Notes: a model not told the origin generated them from the sequence alone. Positions 1 through 9,403 are shown, counted from the stretch's first letter. The stretch is DNA of 64,000 bases from a bacterium (GCA_905221035.1 CAJNBP010000001.1:124001-188000); one strand, 5' to 3'. Program-made: numbers and translations.

Positions 1-523
1 AGGCAGCAATTAGGAAAGTAACAACCGCTACAAGAGCATTTTTCCAATTTCCGTCCGCTACAAGACCAGCGTTAGTAACTGCTGAACCTGCAAGTCCAAG
101 ACCGATAACGATAATCATAGGACCGATAATGATTGGTGGCAAGAGTTTATCAATCCATTTTGTACCTGCAAAACGTACACCAGCAGCAACAAGGACGTAG
201 ACCAAACCAGTCAAGATAACCCCTGTTTGAGCAGCGGATACATCCCCACCCATTTCTTTCATAGCCAGTGACATAGCTGTGATAAAGGCGAATGATGATC
301 CTAGATAAACTGGAACTCTAAATCCAGTTGAAATCATGTAGATAAGTGTTCCAACACCTGAAGCAAAAAGGGCAACAGATACAGGCATTCCTAAAATCAA
401 TGGTACCAAGATGGTCGCACCAAACATGGCGAAAACGTGTTGGAAACTAAGGAGAATTCCTTTTCCAGCTGAAGGACGTTGGTCAACGTCTAGTAACAAA
501 TCAACAGTTGATTCTTGTTTCAT
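1..523 (-). CDS. pyrP: Uracil permease (NCS2 family), N-terminal 174 residues, cut by window edge
   Basis: This is the start of a nucleobase:cation symporter-2 (NCS2) permease that imports uracil across the cytoplasmic membrane. The visible part begins MKQESTVDLLLDVDQRPSAG, then gives successive hydrophobic helices with the NCS2-typical stretch FQHVFAMFGATILVPLILG (about residues 28-46). The rest lies beyond base 1. The start ATG (521-523) follows a GAGGT Shine-Dalgarno. The specificity call rests on the leader: a hairpin whose 10-nt loop is identical to that in front of pyrR in this window, so the permease is under the pyrimidine attenuator. Xanthine specificity is therefore less likely. Confidence 0.88.
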   Translation of the reverse strand, partial: MKQESTVDLLLDVDQRPSAGKGILLSFQHVFAMFGATILVPLILGMPVSVALFASGVGTLIYMISTGFRVPVYLGSSFAFITAMSLAMKEMGGDVSAAQTGVILTGLVYVLVAAGVRFAGTKWIDKLLPPIIIGPMIIVIGLGLAGSAVTNAGLVADGNWKNALVAVVTFLIAA

Positions 524-544
524 ATAAACCTCACTTTTGGGCAT

Positions 545-708
545 CAAAAAAGAGCCCATTATTTTACAGCAATAGGCCCTCAGAGTAAGACTTCTTTAAA
601 ATCTAGACTTTAAAGAGTTTCAAATATTTCTGCGTCTTCGTCACCTCACGGGATGACATTAAAAACCTTTGCTTGTGATAGTATAGCAAAAATTACAAAC
701 TTTGTAAA
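545..708 (-). promoter_or_regulatory. pyrP promoter and PyrR-dependent attenuator leader
   Basis: Reading the minus strand: -35 TTTACA (708-703), 17-nt spacer, -10 TATACT (685-680) preceded by TGC. A hairpin follows with stem GTCA/TGAC and loop TCCCGTGAGG (657-640). Last comes a Rho-independent terminator, stem AGGGCCTATT/AATGGGCTCT (580-551) with a run of T, about 30 nt before the permease ATG. The loop contains the CNGNGA hexaloop known for PyrR RNA targets (here CCGTGA), so PyrR with UMP should favour termination. The architecture is read from sequence; PyrR binding is inferred from the family. Confidence 0.85.
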
Positions 709-727
709 TATTTTTTTACTAAAAAGA

Positions 728-1441
728 TTAAAGCGGGCGTTTGTTGGGCATGCCAGCCTTACGTGGATATTTATTTGGTGTTTCCTTTTTCTTTTCTACC
801 ACTGTGATGTAGCGCGGATCTCCATTTGGTAGGGCGTAGCTGAGATTGTCTTCGACCTTACTAAAAAGGAGATTGAGGGCATTCTTAGCTTCTAACAATT
901 CCCCTGGCGCATTACTGGCCTTGAGTGCCAATAGTTTGCCACCAACTTTAAGGTAAGGGATGGTCAATTCAGACAAGACCTGCATGCGGGCAACCGCACG
1001 AGCTGTTACAAAGTCATATTGAGCACGGAAGTTCTTGTCTTGGGCAAAGTCTTCTGCACGTCCATGGTAGAAATGAACACCGTCCAAATCTAGCTCCTGA
1101 GCCAACAGTTGGAGAAAGTTGATGCGCTTATTGAGAGAATCAATGATAGTCACATCAAGCTGAGGATAGAGGATTTTCATTGGTAGACTAGGAAATCCTG
1201 CCCCAGCTCCGATATCAAGCAGTTTGATATTTTCATTGGGAATCAAGCCTTGCAGAATAGGTGCAATCGAATCATAAAAATGTTTGAGATAAACTTCTTC
1301 CTTATCTGTAATAGCTGTCAAATTAATCTTTTCATTCCACTCGGCCAAGAGCTCAAAATAACGTTCAAATTGTTCTTTCTGCTGGTCCGAAAGTGGAAGA
1401 TTTTGCTCGGCAAGCAAGTTGTAAAATGTTTCTGGTTTCAT
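728..1441 (-). CDS. rsmG: 16S rRNA (guanine-527-N7)-methyltransferase RsmG (GidB)
   Basis: A 237-residue cytosolic methyltransferase that uses S-adenosylmethionine to methylate N7 of G527 in 16S rRNA. The SAM-binding motif [17 protein letters not shown] lies at about residues 75-91, with an acidic strand-2 end (TIIDSLNKR) and the family's VTARAVA block. The C-terminus is basic ([14 protein letters not shown]). I chose ATG 1441 rather than the in-frame ATG 24 bases upstream: an AAGGA Shine-Dalgarno lies at the right distance and the protein then starts [10 protein letters not shown], the family's usual beginning. It diverges from lemA. Loss of RsmG is known to give low-level streptomycin resistance in several bacteria. 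Nothing odd is seen. Confidence 0.95.
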   Translation of the reverse strand: MKPETFYNLLAEQNLPLSDQQKEQFERYFELLAEWNEKINLTAITDKEEVYLKHFYDSIAPILQGLIPNENIKLLDIGAGAGFPSLPMKILYPQLDVTIIDSLNKRINFLQLLAQELDLDGVHFYHGRAEDFAQDKNFRAQYDFVTARAVARMQVLSELTIPYLKVGGKLLALKASNAPGELLEAKNALNLLFSKVEDNLSYALPNGDPRYITVVEKKKETPNKYPRKAGMPNKRPL

Positions 1442-1534
1442 AGTTATTTCCTTCTTTAGTATCATCTTATTTTACCACAATCATTAAAAATTTGATATAC
1501 TGGTACTAATCTAAAAGAAGAAAGGACTTATATC

Positions 1535-2095
1535 ATGACTTGGATTATTCTTGGAGTTTTGGCTCTTATTGTTATTTTTGTGATTGTTAGCTATAACGGT
1601 TTGGTTAAAAATCGTATGCAAACAAAGGAGGCGTGGAGCCAAATTGATGTTCAGTTGAAACGTCGAAATGACCTCTTGCCAAACTTGATTGAAACTGTAA
1701 AAGGTTATGCTAAATATGAAGGTTCTACCCTTGAAAAGGTGGCAGAACTACGTAATCAAGTGGCGGCAGCGACTTCACCAGCAGAAGCTATGAAAGCTAG
1801 TGATGCCCTTACTCGTCAAGTTTCAGGTATTTTTGCAGTTGCAGAAAGCTATCCAGATTTGAAAGCTAGTGCCAACTTTGTTAAATTGCAAGAGGAGTTG
1901 ACTAATACAGAAAATAAAATTTCTTACTCTCGTCAACTCTACAACAGTGTTGTCAGCAACTACAATGTAAAATTAGAAACTTTCCCAAGCAATATCATTG
2001 CAGGAATGTTTGGATTTAAAGCAGCGGATTTCCTTCAAACACCAGAAGAGGAAAAGGCAGTTCCGAAAGTTGATTTTAGCGGTTTAGGTGACTAA
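1535..2095 (+). CDS. lemA: LemA family protein
   Basis: A 186-residue protein with one N-terminal membrane helix (about residues 2-23, [20 protein letters not shown]) and a helical domain carrying the LemA signature [19 protein letters not shown] (about 45-63) and [22 protein letters not shown] near the C-terminus. The biochemical function of LemA is not established. It is set two bases before htpX, and the lemA-htpX pair is widespread in streptococci, suggesting a joint role at the membrane. An extended -10 (TGA-TATACT, about 1493-1501) and an AGAAGAAAGG Shine-Dalgarno precede the ATG. Family assignment is secure; role is open. Confidence 0.92.
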   Translation: MTWIILGVLALIVIFVIVSYNGLVKNRMQTKEAWSQIDVQLKRRNDLLPNLIETVKGYAKYEGSTLEKVAELRNQVAAATSPAEAMKASDALTRQVSGIFAVAESYPDLKASANFVKLQEELTNTENKISYSRQLYNSVVSNYNVKLETFPSNIIAGMFGFKAADFLQTPEEEKAVPKVDFSGLGD

Positions 2096-2096
2096 G

Positions 2097-2996
2097 ATGT
2101 TGTTTGATCAAATTGCAAGCAATAAACGAAGAACCTGGATTTTGTTGCTGGTATTTTTCTTACTCTTAGCTCTTGTTGGCTATGCGGTTGGTTACCTCTT
2201 TATGCAGTCTGGGCTTGGCGGTTTGGTTATTGCACTGATTATCGGATTTATCTATGCCATGTCTATGATTTTTCAATCGACAGAGATTGTCATGTCCATG
2301 AATGGGGCGCGTGAAGTTGATGAGCAAATGGCACCAGACCTTTACCATGTAGTGGAAGATATGGCTATGGTGGCTCAGATTCCTATGCCCCGTGTTTTCA
2401 TCATTGATGATCCAGCCTTAAATGCCTTTGCGACAGGTTCTAATCCTCAAAATGCGGCTGTTGCTGCAACGTCAGGTCTCCTAGCTATCATGAATCGTGA
2501 GGAGCTAGAAGCTGTTATGGGCCATGAAGTCAGTCATATTCGTAATTACGATATCCGTATTTCGACTATTGCTGTTGCCCTTGCTAGTGCTATCACCATG
2601 CTTTCTAGTATGGCAGGTCGTATGATGTGGTGGGGTGGTGCAGGTCGCAGACGAAGTGACGATGACCGAGATGGAAATGGCTTAGAAATCATTATGCTCG
2701 TGGTTTCTCTACTAGCTATTGTGCTGGCACCTCTTGCTGCAACCTTGGTGCAACTAGCTATTTCTCGTCAGAGGGAATTCCTAGCTGATGCTTCTAGTGT
2801 TGAGTTGATTCGCAATCCTCAAGGGATGATTAATGCTCTACGTAAGTTGGATAATAGTAAACCGATGAGTCGTCCTGTCGATGATGCCAGCAGTGCACTT
2901 TATATCAATGATCCCAAGAAAGGTGGAGGGTTCCAAAAACTCTTTTATACCCACCCACCTATCTCAGAGAGGATTGAACGCTTAAAACATATGTAA
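2097..2996 (+). CDS. htpX: Membrane zinc metalloprotease HtpX homologue (M48B)
   Basis: A 299-residue integral membrane protease of the M48 family that degrades misfolded membrane proteins in relatives. It has two N-terminal membrane segments (about 15-60), the zinc-binding HEXXH motif as HEVSH (about residues 143-147), two more hydrophobic helices (about 160-180 and 198-225), and the glutamate ligand region [16 protein letters not shown] prefer ATG 2097; a GTG nine bases upstream (2088) would overlap the end of lemA and is less likely. It is transcribed with lemA and followed by hairpins at 3001-3076. Confidence 0.93.
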   Translation: MLFDQIASNKRRTWILLLVFFLLLALVGYAVGYLFMQSGLGGLVIALIIGFIYAMSMIFQSTEIVMSMNGAREVDEQMAPDLYHVVEDMAMVAQIPMPRVFIIDDPALNAFATGSNPQNAAVAATSGLLAIMNREELEAVMGHEVSHIRNYDIRISTIAVALASAITMLSSMAGRMMWWGGAGRRRSDDDRDGNGLEIIMLVVSLLAIVLAPLAATLVQLAISRQREFLADASSVELIRNPQGMINALRKLDNSKPMSRPVDDASSALYINDPKKGGGFQKLFYTHPPISERIERLKHM

Positions 2997-3000
2997 AATG

Positions 3001-3076
3001 AAGGCTGGGAAAAAGCCTTTAAAATCTTAAAAACGCATAATATCAGGTGTGCAAAAAACTTGATATTATGCGTTTT
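3001..3076 (+). terminator. Two hairpins between convergent htpX and ABC-F genes; likely bidirectional terminator
   Basis: The first hairpin, AAGGCT...AGCCTT (3001-3020), follows the htpX stop directly. The second has two perfect 16-nt arms, AAAACGCATAATATCA (3030-3045) and TGATATTATGCGTTTT (3061-3076), around a 15-nt loop, with T or A runs at both ends. It can therefore terminate transcripts from either side; the ABC-F gene ends about 70 bases away on the other strand. The arm resembles a hairpin I associate with repeated intergenic elements in pneumococci (possibly SPRITE), but I could not check this. Confidence 0.75.
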
Positions 3077-3147
3077 ATTATGGGAAGATTTACTTCCTTT
3101 TCTCCTAAAATTGTGTTTTTGCCCCACCTATCTGCTATGTTGCAAAT

Positions 3148-4674
3148 TTATAAATCTTCTAAATTAACTACCTCCAGACCGTGTTCTGTTAAGCGATAGA
3201 TGATTGAACAGACCTCTTTTAAGAAACGCCTGTCATGCGAAACAGTGATGAGACCGCCCGGATAGGTTGCAAAGAGTTTTCTTATTTCAGGTTGAGAAGT
3301 TGGAGAAAAGTTTCGTGTAGGTTCATCCAGCAGGAGAAAGTTTGGTTTGCGCAGGACTAAATCCAAAAGCAGGAGTTTTCCCTGTTGTCCGCCAGATAAG
3401 GAGCGAATTTGATGCTGCATTTCTGGATAACTGAAATTGAGACTGGCTAAGTGAGATTGGATTTTCTGTAGTTCCTCTTTTTCTCCAGTTTGGCTGAGAT
3501 AGGTTATTGGGGATAAATCCAATTGCAGTTTCTTGTGATAATCTTGTGGCATAACACCAAGAGAAATCTCTCTTTTTTGACTTAGCAGTTGTTGCAACTT
3601 GGCTAACAGAGTTGATTTTCCAACACCATTTGGCCCGATGATACCGATTTTATCTTGGCCACGGACCGTTAGTCGTAACTCCTGAGCCAAAACTCGGTCG
3701 CCAATGGCCAAATTTTCCTTTTCCAGTTGGATTAATGTTTTAGAAGCTGGTAATGGTTGGATGTCTGAAAAGAAAAGTTGGATTTGTTCTTCTTCAAGTG
3801 GCTTTTGGGTCATGGACTGAGCTGCCCTTTCGTATCGTTTTTCTTGTGAGAGGACAGTTTTCATCTTTTTAGCCAATAGGCGACCGGCAGTACTGTCTTT
3901 GGTAGCTCGAAGTGCAGTTTCTACATTTTGCTTGACTCGCCGATGTTTTTCCATGGTTTTATCATAGGCTCTTTGGTCGTTAGCAGCTTGCTGACTTTGT
4001 CTGGCAAAATGAGCCTTTCTCTGCTCACTATAGCGATCATAGTCTAAATGCTCTACTAGCGTTTCAGGTTCTTTCCGGTGCTTGACCAGTCGCAAGTGGA
4101 CGATAGTATCTGCCGTTTGAGAAAGAAATTCTTCATCATGGGAAATGAAAATAACAGTTTGTCTAATCTTTTGAATCTGATTTTTTAGCCAATCAACCGT
4201 CTCAAGGTCTAGATCATTTGAAGGTTCATCTAAAAATAAAATTTCAAAGGGTTTGGCTAACTCATGGATGAGCTGAATTTTCAAAGATTCGCCGCCCGAA
4301 AGGCTCCCAATCTCTTGAGCGCTAGCGAAACGCTCACTATCAAAATGCAATTCCTCAGCCAAACGATAGAGAATACTATAGTCTAAATCGGCAAGATCTA
4401 AGAAGAAGTAGTCGTGTAGAGTTCTCTTTTTCAGGTCCTCGGGGAGTTTTTGAGGAATGTAAGCTAGTGACTGAATATCAGACTGGATGTCGCCTTTGAT
4501 AGTGAAATCAGACAAAGCTTCCCCAATTAAAATTTTAAGTAAGGTTGATTTGCCATTTCCTTCTTCTCCAATAATAGCAACCTTTTCCCCGACTTGGATG
4601 GTCATGGTTAGGTCAGATACAAGGTCTCGTAAATCTTTGTTTTGTGTGATGGTTAGATGATTGATTTTTATCAT
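3148..4674 (-). CDS. ABC-F ATPase (ribosome-associated, possibly antibiotic-resistance type)
   Basis: A 508-residue soluble protein with two ABC ATPase domains and no membrane segment, the ABC-F plan. Domain 1 has Walker A GEEGNGKST (about residues 37-45), signature LSGGE and Walker B ILFLDEPSNDLD. A basic, helical linker follows (about 210-290, rich in K, R and Q). Domain 2 has Walker A GPNGVGKST, signature LSGGQQGK and Walker B FLLLDEPTRNFSP. The second Walker-B region reads DEPTRNFSP where most ABC-F proteins have DEPTNHLD. ABC-F proteins bind the ribosomal E site and either assist translation or dislodge antibiotics. The start at 4674 follows GAAAGGG. The leader, with a terminator and short ORF, supports the resistance type. 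Substrate drugs are unknown. Confidence 0.85.
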   Translation of the reverse strand: MIKINHLTITQNKDLRDLVSDLTMTIQVGEKVAIIGEEGNGKSTLLKILIGEALSDFTIKGDIQSDIQSLAYIPQKLPEDLKKRTLHDYFFLDLADLDYSILYRLAEELHFDSERFASAQEIGSLSGGESLKIQLIHELAKPFEILFLDEPSNDLDLETVDWLKNQIQKIRQTVIFISHDEEFLSQTADTIVHLRLVKHRKEPETLVEHLDYDRYSEQRKAHFARQSQQAANDQRAYDKTMEKHRRVKQNVETALRATKDSTAGRLLAKKMKTVLSQEKRYERAAQSMTQKPLEEEQIQLFFSDIQPLPASKTLIQLEKENLAIGDRVLAQELRLTVRGQDKIGIIGPNGVGKSTLLAKLQQLLSQKREISLGVMPQDYHKKLQLDLSPITYLSQTGEKEELQKIQSHLASLNFSYPEMQHQIRSLSGGQQGKLLLLDLVLRKPNFLLLDEPTRNFSPTSQPEIRKLFATYPGGLITVSHDRRFLKEVCSIIYRLTEHGLEVVNLEDL

Positions 4675-4708
4675 ATGATTGCCCTTTCTAGAATGTCGAT
4701 AGTGCATA

Positions 4709-4737
4709 ACAAAAAGCTCTACTTTACCTAGTAGAGC
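4709..4737 (-). terminator. Attenuator terminator immediately upstream of the ABC-F gene
   Basis: On the minus strand the sequence reads GCTCTACT-AGGTAA-AGTAGAGC-TTTTTGTT: a perfect 8-bp stem (4737-4730 with 4723-4716), 6-nt loop and a T run. It sits between the promoter side and the ABC-F start codon at 4674, so it must be read through for expression. It is therefore an attenuator rather than an end-of-gene terminator. Confidence 0.8.
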
Positions 4738-5014
4738 CCAAATTCTATGTCAAAAAAACTCTATTAACATGCCAGAAAAAGAGCATAAAAGAGCACACAA
4801 AAAGAGACAAAAACAAGATCTACTAAATAAAGTTTCTTTATTTGATAGACTTAGTTGTTCATGTCTCCCTTACCTCCGAGTATTAGTACCCTTATCCTAT
4901 ACCTTTAAGGAAATTTTGTCAACAGAAAACTGGGAATTTCAAGCTATAAACTCTCAAAATTTGTCTTCTATGTGAGCATCCTCCTTGCTATCATGTATTC
5001 TTTCCTATAGTATA
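4738..5014 (-). promoter_or_regulatory. Candidate ribosome-mediated attenuation leader of the ABC-F gene
   Basis: The gap 4675-5133 (459 bases) holds this leader on the minus strand and the yceD promoter on the plus strand. A -10 TATACT lies at 5014-5009; its -35 is poor (TTTATT, 17-nt spacer). A second hairpin (4849-4819) has arms TCTA-TC-AAATAAAG and CTTTATTT-AG-TAGA. Its 3' arm contains TAGTAGA (4825-4819), which is exactly complementary to TCTACTA (4735-4729) in the 5' arm of the downstream terminator. The two structures are thus mutually exclusive. A short ORF, ATG AAC AAC TAA, ends at the foot of the first hairpin. An additional possible ORF (4994-4968, MIARRMLT) is ambiguous. Confidence 0.6.
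4851..4862 (-). CDS. Three-residue leader peptide (Met-Asn-Asn) in the ABC-F leader
   Basis: ATG AAC AAC TAA on the minus strand, preceded by GGAGG (4877-4873) ten bases upstream. Its stop codon abuts the 5' arm of the hairpin at 4849-4819, so a ribosome held on this ORF would cover that arm. Very short leader ORFs of this kind are known to control other ABC-F resistance genes in Firmicutes. No protein function is proposed; translation is inferred from the Shine-Dalgarno and the position. Confidence 0.45.
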   Translation of the reverse strand: MNN

Positions 5015-5133
5015 GTACCAAAAAATATAGTAATAAACATATTAAAAAATTCAATTTTAATTACAAAGTTTGGTGGGCTGATTTGTAGCCTTTTCATGGT
5101 ATAATCAAGAGAGTAAATCTTTATGGAGGAAGT

Positions 5134-5676
5134 ATGAAATTAAATATTCAAGAGATCCGCAAGCAGTCTGAAGGCTTGCATTTTGAACAAACTTTAGATC
5201 TAGTTGCAGACCTGCATGCACGTAATCAAGAAATTTTAGATGTAAAAGATATCCTTGCAGTTGGGAAAGTACAATACGAAGATCGTATGTATTTCTTAGA
5301 TTATCAGTTATCTTACACCATTGTTCTTGCTTCAAGTCGCAGTATGGAGCCAGTTGAGTTAGCTGAATCTTATCCAGTCACAGAAGTTTTCATGGAAGGT
5401 GCAACCAACCAGTTGGATCAAGAAGTTCTAGATGACGACTTGGTCTTGCCTATCGAAAATGGAGAACTTGACCTTGCTGAGAGTGTATCAGATAATATCT
5501 TGCTCAATATCCCTATCAAGGTTTTGACGGCTGAAGAAGAGGCGGGTCAAGGATTTGTGTCAGGAAATGACTGGCAAATCATGACAGAGGAAGAATACCA
5601 AGCCCAACAAGCAGTTAAGAAAGAAGAAAACAGTCCTTTTGCTGGCTTACAAGGACTATTTGATGGAGACGAATAA
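5134..5676 (+). CDS. YceD family protein (DUF177), rRNA accumulation factor
   Basis: A 180-residue acidic protein of the DUF177/YceD family, members of which affect 23S rRNA accumulation in other bacteria. Visible family features are the central strand-rich domain (VGKVQYEDRMYFLDYQLSYT, about residues 48-67), a strongly acidic segment (about 90-125) and the late block GNDWQIMTEEEY. It lacks the usual zinc-binding cysteines. In many Firmicutes this gene precedes rpmF; here it instead overlaps nth by one base (TAATG). The promoter has an extended -10, TGG-TATAAT (5097-5105), and the ATG follows GGAGGAAGT. The molecular function in streptococci is unproven. Confidence 0.85.
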   Translation: MKLNIQEIRKQSEGLHFEQTLDLVADLHARNQEILDVKDILAVGKVQYEDRMYFLDYQLSYTIVLASSRSMEPVELAESYPVTEVFMEGATNQLDQEVLDDDLVLPIENGELDLAESVSDNILLNIPIKVLTAEEEAGQGFVSGNDWQIMTEEEYQAQQAVKKEENSPFAGLQGLFDGDE

Positions 5677-6305
5677 TGGTTTTGTCAAAAAAACGCGCAC
5701 GAAAGGTGCTAGAAGAAATCATTGCCCTCTTCCCAGATGCCAAACCCAGTCTTGATTTCACCAATCATTTTGAACTCTTGGTTGCAGTCATGTTGTCAGC
5801 CCAGACGACAGATGCAGCGGTAAATAAGGCCACACCAGGTCTCTTTGCTGCCTTTCCAACGCCCCAAGCCATGTCTGTGGCGACAGAGAATGAGATTGCT
5901 TCGCACATTTCTCGTCTAGGACTGTATCGGAATAAGGCTAAATTTCTAAAAAAATGTGCTCAACAACTATTAGACGATTTTGATGGTCAAGTTCCTCAGA
6001 CACGTGAGGAATTGGAAAGTCTGGCAGGTGTTGGTCGCAAGACAGCCAATGTTGTCATGAGTGTGGGCTTTGGTATCCCAGCCTTTGCAGTGGATACTCA
6101 TGTGGAGCGTATTTGCAAACACCATGATATCGTCAAAAAATCAGCGACACCTCTTGAGGTGGAAAAGCGAGTCATGGATATCTTGCCACCAGAGCAGTGG
6201 TTAGCTGCTCATCAGGCCATGATTTATTTTGGTAGAGCCATTTGCCATCCTAAAAATCCAGAGTGTGACCAGTACCCACAATTATATGATTTTAGCAATT
6301 TATAA
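5676..6305 (+). CDS. nth: Endonuclease III (DNA glycosylase/AP lyase), without a complete Fe-S cluster motif
   Basis: A 209-residue base-excision-repair enzyme that removes oxidised pyrimidines and cleaves the abasic site. The helix-hairpin-helix LAGVGRKTANVV (about 109-120) carries the catalytic Lys and AFAVDTHVERIC (about 132-143) the catalytic Asp. Typical EndoIII ends in four cysteines (C-X6-C-X2-C-X5-C) binding a [4Fe-4S] cluster. Here only the first two are present (CHPKNPEC); the third position is Tyr (CDQY) and no fourth Cys follows before the terminus SNL. The cluster is therefore very probably absent. The start overlaps the upstream stop, implying translational coupling. Confidence 0.93.
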   Translation: MVLSKKRARKVLEEIIALFPDAKPSLDFTNHFELLVAVMLSAQTTDAAVNKATPGLFAAFPTPQAMSVATENEIASHISRLGLYRNKAKFLKKCAQQLLDDFDGQVPQTREELESLAGVGRKTANVVMSVGFGIPAFAVDTHVERICKHHDIVKKSATPLEVEKRVMDILPPEQWLAAHQAMIYFGRAICHPKNPECDQYPQLYDFSNL

Positions 6306-6327
6306 GATGGGTATCAAAAGTTTTTGC

Positions 6328-7036
<709 letters not shown>

Positions 7037-7054
7037 AAAGCTAAAGGAGTAGCC

Positions 7055-7978
7055 ATGTCAGAAAATCAACAAGCATTGAATCATGTGGTGTCCATGGAAG
7101 ATCTCACTGTCGATCAAGTCATGAAATTGATCAAACGAGGAATTGAGTTTAAAAACGGAGCTCAGCTTCCCTATGAAAACCATCCGATTGTTTCCAATCT
7201 TTTCTTTGAAGATTCTACACGGACGCATAAGTCCTTTGAAGTGGCAGAGATTAAACTGGGGCTGGAACGACTTGACTTTGATGTGAAGACCAGCTCAGTA
7301 AATAAGGGTGAGACACTTTATGATACTATCCTGACTCTGTCTGCCTTAGGAGTGGATGTCTGTGTGATTCGTCACCCAGAGGTTGACTACTACAGAGAGT
7401 TAATTGCTAGTCCCACGATTACGACTTCCATCATCAATGGTGGAGATGGTTCGGGACAACACCCTAGCCAGAGCTTGCTTGATTTGATGACCATTTATGA
7501 GGAATTTGGCCACTTTGAGGGGCTCAAGGTTGCTATTGCAGGTGACTTGGACCACTCACGTGTTGCCAAATCCAATATGCAGATTTTGAAACGCTTGGGA
7601 GCTGAACTTTACTTTGCTGGACCTGAGGAATGGAGAAGTCAAGAGTTTGCAGACTATGGACAGTTTGTAACCATTGATGAAATCATTGATCAGGTGGATG
7701 TCATGATGTTTCTTCGTGTGCAACATGAACGTCATGATAGTGGTGCAGTCTTTTCAAAAGAAGACTACCATGCCCAACATGGCTTGACACAAGAACGTTA
7801 CGATCGCTTGAAAGAAACAGCAATTCTTATGCACCCAGCTCCAGTCAATCGCGATGTGGAAATCGCAGATCACTTGGTTGAAGCACCAAAATCACGGATT
7901 GTCCAACAAATGACCAACGGTGTCTTTGTTCGAATGGCAATCTTAGAATCCGTACTGGCGAGTAGAAACGCCAACTAA
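7055..7978 (+). CDS. pyrB: Aspartate carbamoyltransferase catalytic subunit
   Basis: A 307-residue enzyme that joins carbamoyl phosphate and L-aspartate in the first committed step of pyrimidine synthesis. The carbamoyl-phosphate motif is [16 protein letters not shown] (about residues 50-65), followed by the mobile loop with SSVNKGET (about 81-88), the [14 protein letters not shown] block (about 131-144) and [12 protein letters not shown] near the C-terminus. It has no regulatory-subunit gene (pyrI) beside it, as usual in Firmicutes. It lies 18 bases after pyrR and shares its attenuator. Confidence 0.97.
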   Translation: MSENQQALNHVVSMEDLTVDQVMKLIKRGIEFKNGAQLPYENHPIVSNLFFEDSTRTHKSFEVAEIKLGLERLDFDVKTSSVNKGETLYDTILTLSALGVDVCVIRHPEVDYYRELIASPTITTSIINGGDGSGQHPSQSLLDLMTIYEEFGHFEGLKVAIAGDLDHSRVAKSNMQILKRLGAELYFAGPEEWRSQEFADYGQFVTIDEIIDQVDVMMFLRVQHERHDSGAVFSKEDYHAQHGLTQERYDRLKETAILMHPAPVNRDVEIADHLVEAPKSRIVQQMTNGVFVRMAILESVLASRNAN

Positions 7979-8027
7979 AACACAAGACGTTAAAAGACGC
8001 CAGTGAGCGTCCACGAGAGGTGAGAAT

Positions 8028-9107
8028 ATGACAAAAAGACTTCTAGTATTAGAAGATGGCACAGTTTTTGAAGGCAAGGCCTTCGGAGCAGATATTGATG
8101 TAACAGGCGAAATCGTCTTTAATACAGGGATGACCGGCTACCAAGAATCCATTACAGACCAGTCTTATAATGGACAAATCTTGACCTTTACTTATCCTTT
8201 GGTAGGAAATTATGGAATTAACCGTGATGATTACGAATCCATTATTCCAACTTGTAAGGGAGTCGTTGTTTTCGAAGAAGCACGTAGAGCAAGCAACTGG
8301 CGAAATCAAATGACGCTGGATGAATTTTTGAAAGCCAAGAAAATTCCAGGTATTTCAGGAATTGATACGCGTGCCCTTACCAAGATTATCCGTAAGCATG
8401 GCACTATGCGTGCAACCTTGACCCATGTTGGGGACAGTATGGACCATGTGACTGACCAGCTTCAAGCAACAGTCTTGCCGACAGATAATATCAAACAGGT
8501 TTCTACTAAAACTTCCTATCCAGCTCCAGGAGTTGGTTTGAGTGTGGTGCTAGTGGATTTTGGTCTCAAGCACTCAATCTTACGTGAACTTTCTAAACGC
8601 AACTGTAACGTGACCGTCGTTCCTTATTCGACAACGGCTGAAGAAATTCTCCATCTCAATCCTGACGGAGTTATGTTGTCAAATGGTCCAGGTAACCCAG
8701 AAGACGTTCCACAAGCACTGGACATGATTCGTGGTGTGCAAGGAAAAATTCCAATCTTTGGTATTTGTATGGGGCACCAACTCTTTGCTATGGCAAACGG
8801 GGCTAAGACTTACAAGATGAAATTTGGTCACCGTGGATTTAACCATGCAGTACGTGAAATTGCTACAGGACGAGTAGACTTTACTAGCCAAAACCATGGT
8901 TATGCAGTCAGCCGTGAGGACTTGCCAGAACACTTGATTATTACCCACGAAGAAATCAATGATAAGTCAGTTGAAGGAGTTCGTCATAGATACCAACCTG
9001 CCTTCTCTGTCCAATACCATCCAGATGCAGCCCCTGGTCCACACGACGCTAGCTACTTATTTGACGAGTTTATCGAGATGATGGAAGCTTTTAAACAATC
9101 AAACTAA
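8028..9107 (+). CDS. carA: Carbamoyl-phosphate synthase small (glutaminase) subunit
   Basis: A 359-residue subunit that hydrolyses glutamine and channels ammonia to CarB for carbamoyl-phosphate synthesis. The N-terminal CPSase domain begins [17 protein letters not shown]. The class-I glutamine amidotransferase domain has the oxyanion strand [11 protein letters not shown] (about 217-227), the catalytic Cys in [12 protein letters not shown] (about 243-254), and the His/Glu pair in [12 protein letters not shown] near residue 332. It follows pyrB by 49 bases, which hold a small hairpin GACGCCAGTGAGCGTC. A strong GAGAGGTGAG Shine-Dalgarno precedes the ATG. Confidence 0.97.
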   Translation: MTKRLLVLEDGTVFEGKAFGADIDVTGEIVFNTGMTGYQESITDQSYNGQILTFTYPLVGNYGINRDDYESIIPTCKGVVVFEEARRASNWRNQMTLDEFLKAKKIPGISGIDTRALTKIIRKHGTMRATLTHVGDSMDHVTDQLQATVLPTDNIKQVSTKTSYPAPGVGLSVVLVDFGLKHSILRELSKRNCNVTVVPYSTTAEEILHLNPDGVMLSNGPGNPEDVPQALDMIRGVQGKIPIFGICMGHQLFAMANGAKTYKMKFGHRGFNHAVREIATGRVDFTSQNHGYAVSREDLPEHLIITHEEINDKSVEGVRHRYQPAFSVQYHPDAAPGPHDASYLFDEFIEMMEAFKQSN

Positions 9108-9186
9108 GAACGAGTAAAAGCTCGTCGGAGAATTTATGTAACTGAACACGGACGGAAAGCTCAGAATTTAGAGCAACCAACTTGGA

Positions 9187-9403
9187 TTGTCAATCCTTCC
9201 TTGGTTTCCTAAAATTCCATCGCTTTCTATTCGTCCTTTGTATCTTATTTAATGTCGCTCTGTGAGGCGACGAATAGAAAGGAGAAGATACATTGTTCGC
9301 GGAAGTGAACACGCCCTAAGAACTGTGTGAAAAAGATAAACATCGTCTTGACGCTAAAGGCGTCTGCACCGAGTTTCCTATTTTCACTGTGTTCTTTACG
9401 GGC
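9187..9403 (+). promoter_or_regulatory. carB promoter with candidate PyrR hairpin and long folded leader
   Basis: The 311-base gap 9108-9418 is not empty. It has a good promoter, TTGTCA (9187-9192), 17-nt spacer, TAAAAT (9210-9215). A 13-nt arm at 9223-9235 is perfectly complementary to 9269-9281 and encloses a hairpin GTCG-CTCTGTGAGG-CGAC (9254-9271). Its loop holds CTGTGA, a match to the PyrR hexaloop CNGNGA, and agrees at 7 of 10 positions with the pyrR and pyrP leader loops. Further down are a GGAA-capped hairpin (about 9294-9310), GACGC/GCGTC (about 9350-9364) and a long closing stem 9313-9333 with 9381-9403. No obvious T-rich terminator is seen. Confidence 0.65.

Noticed and set aside
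4769-4975. 68-codon plus-strand ORF MPEKEHKRAHKK...
   Set aside because: No Shine-Dalgarno or promoter, and it lies antisense to the structured ABC-F leader, whose terminator and hairpins explain the sequence.
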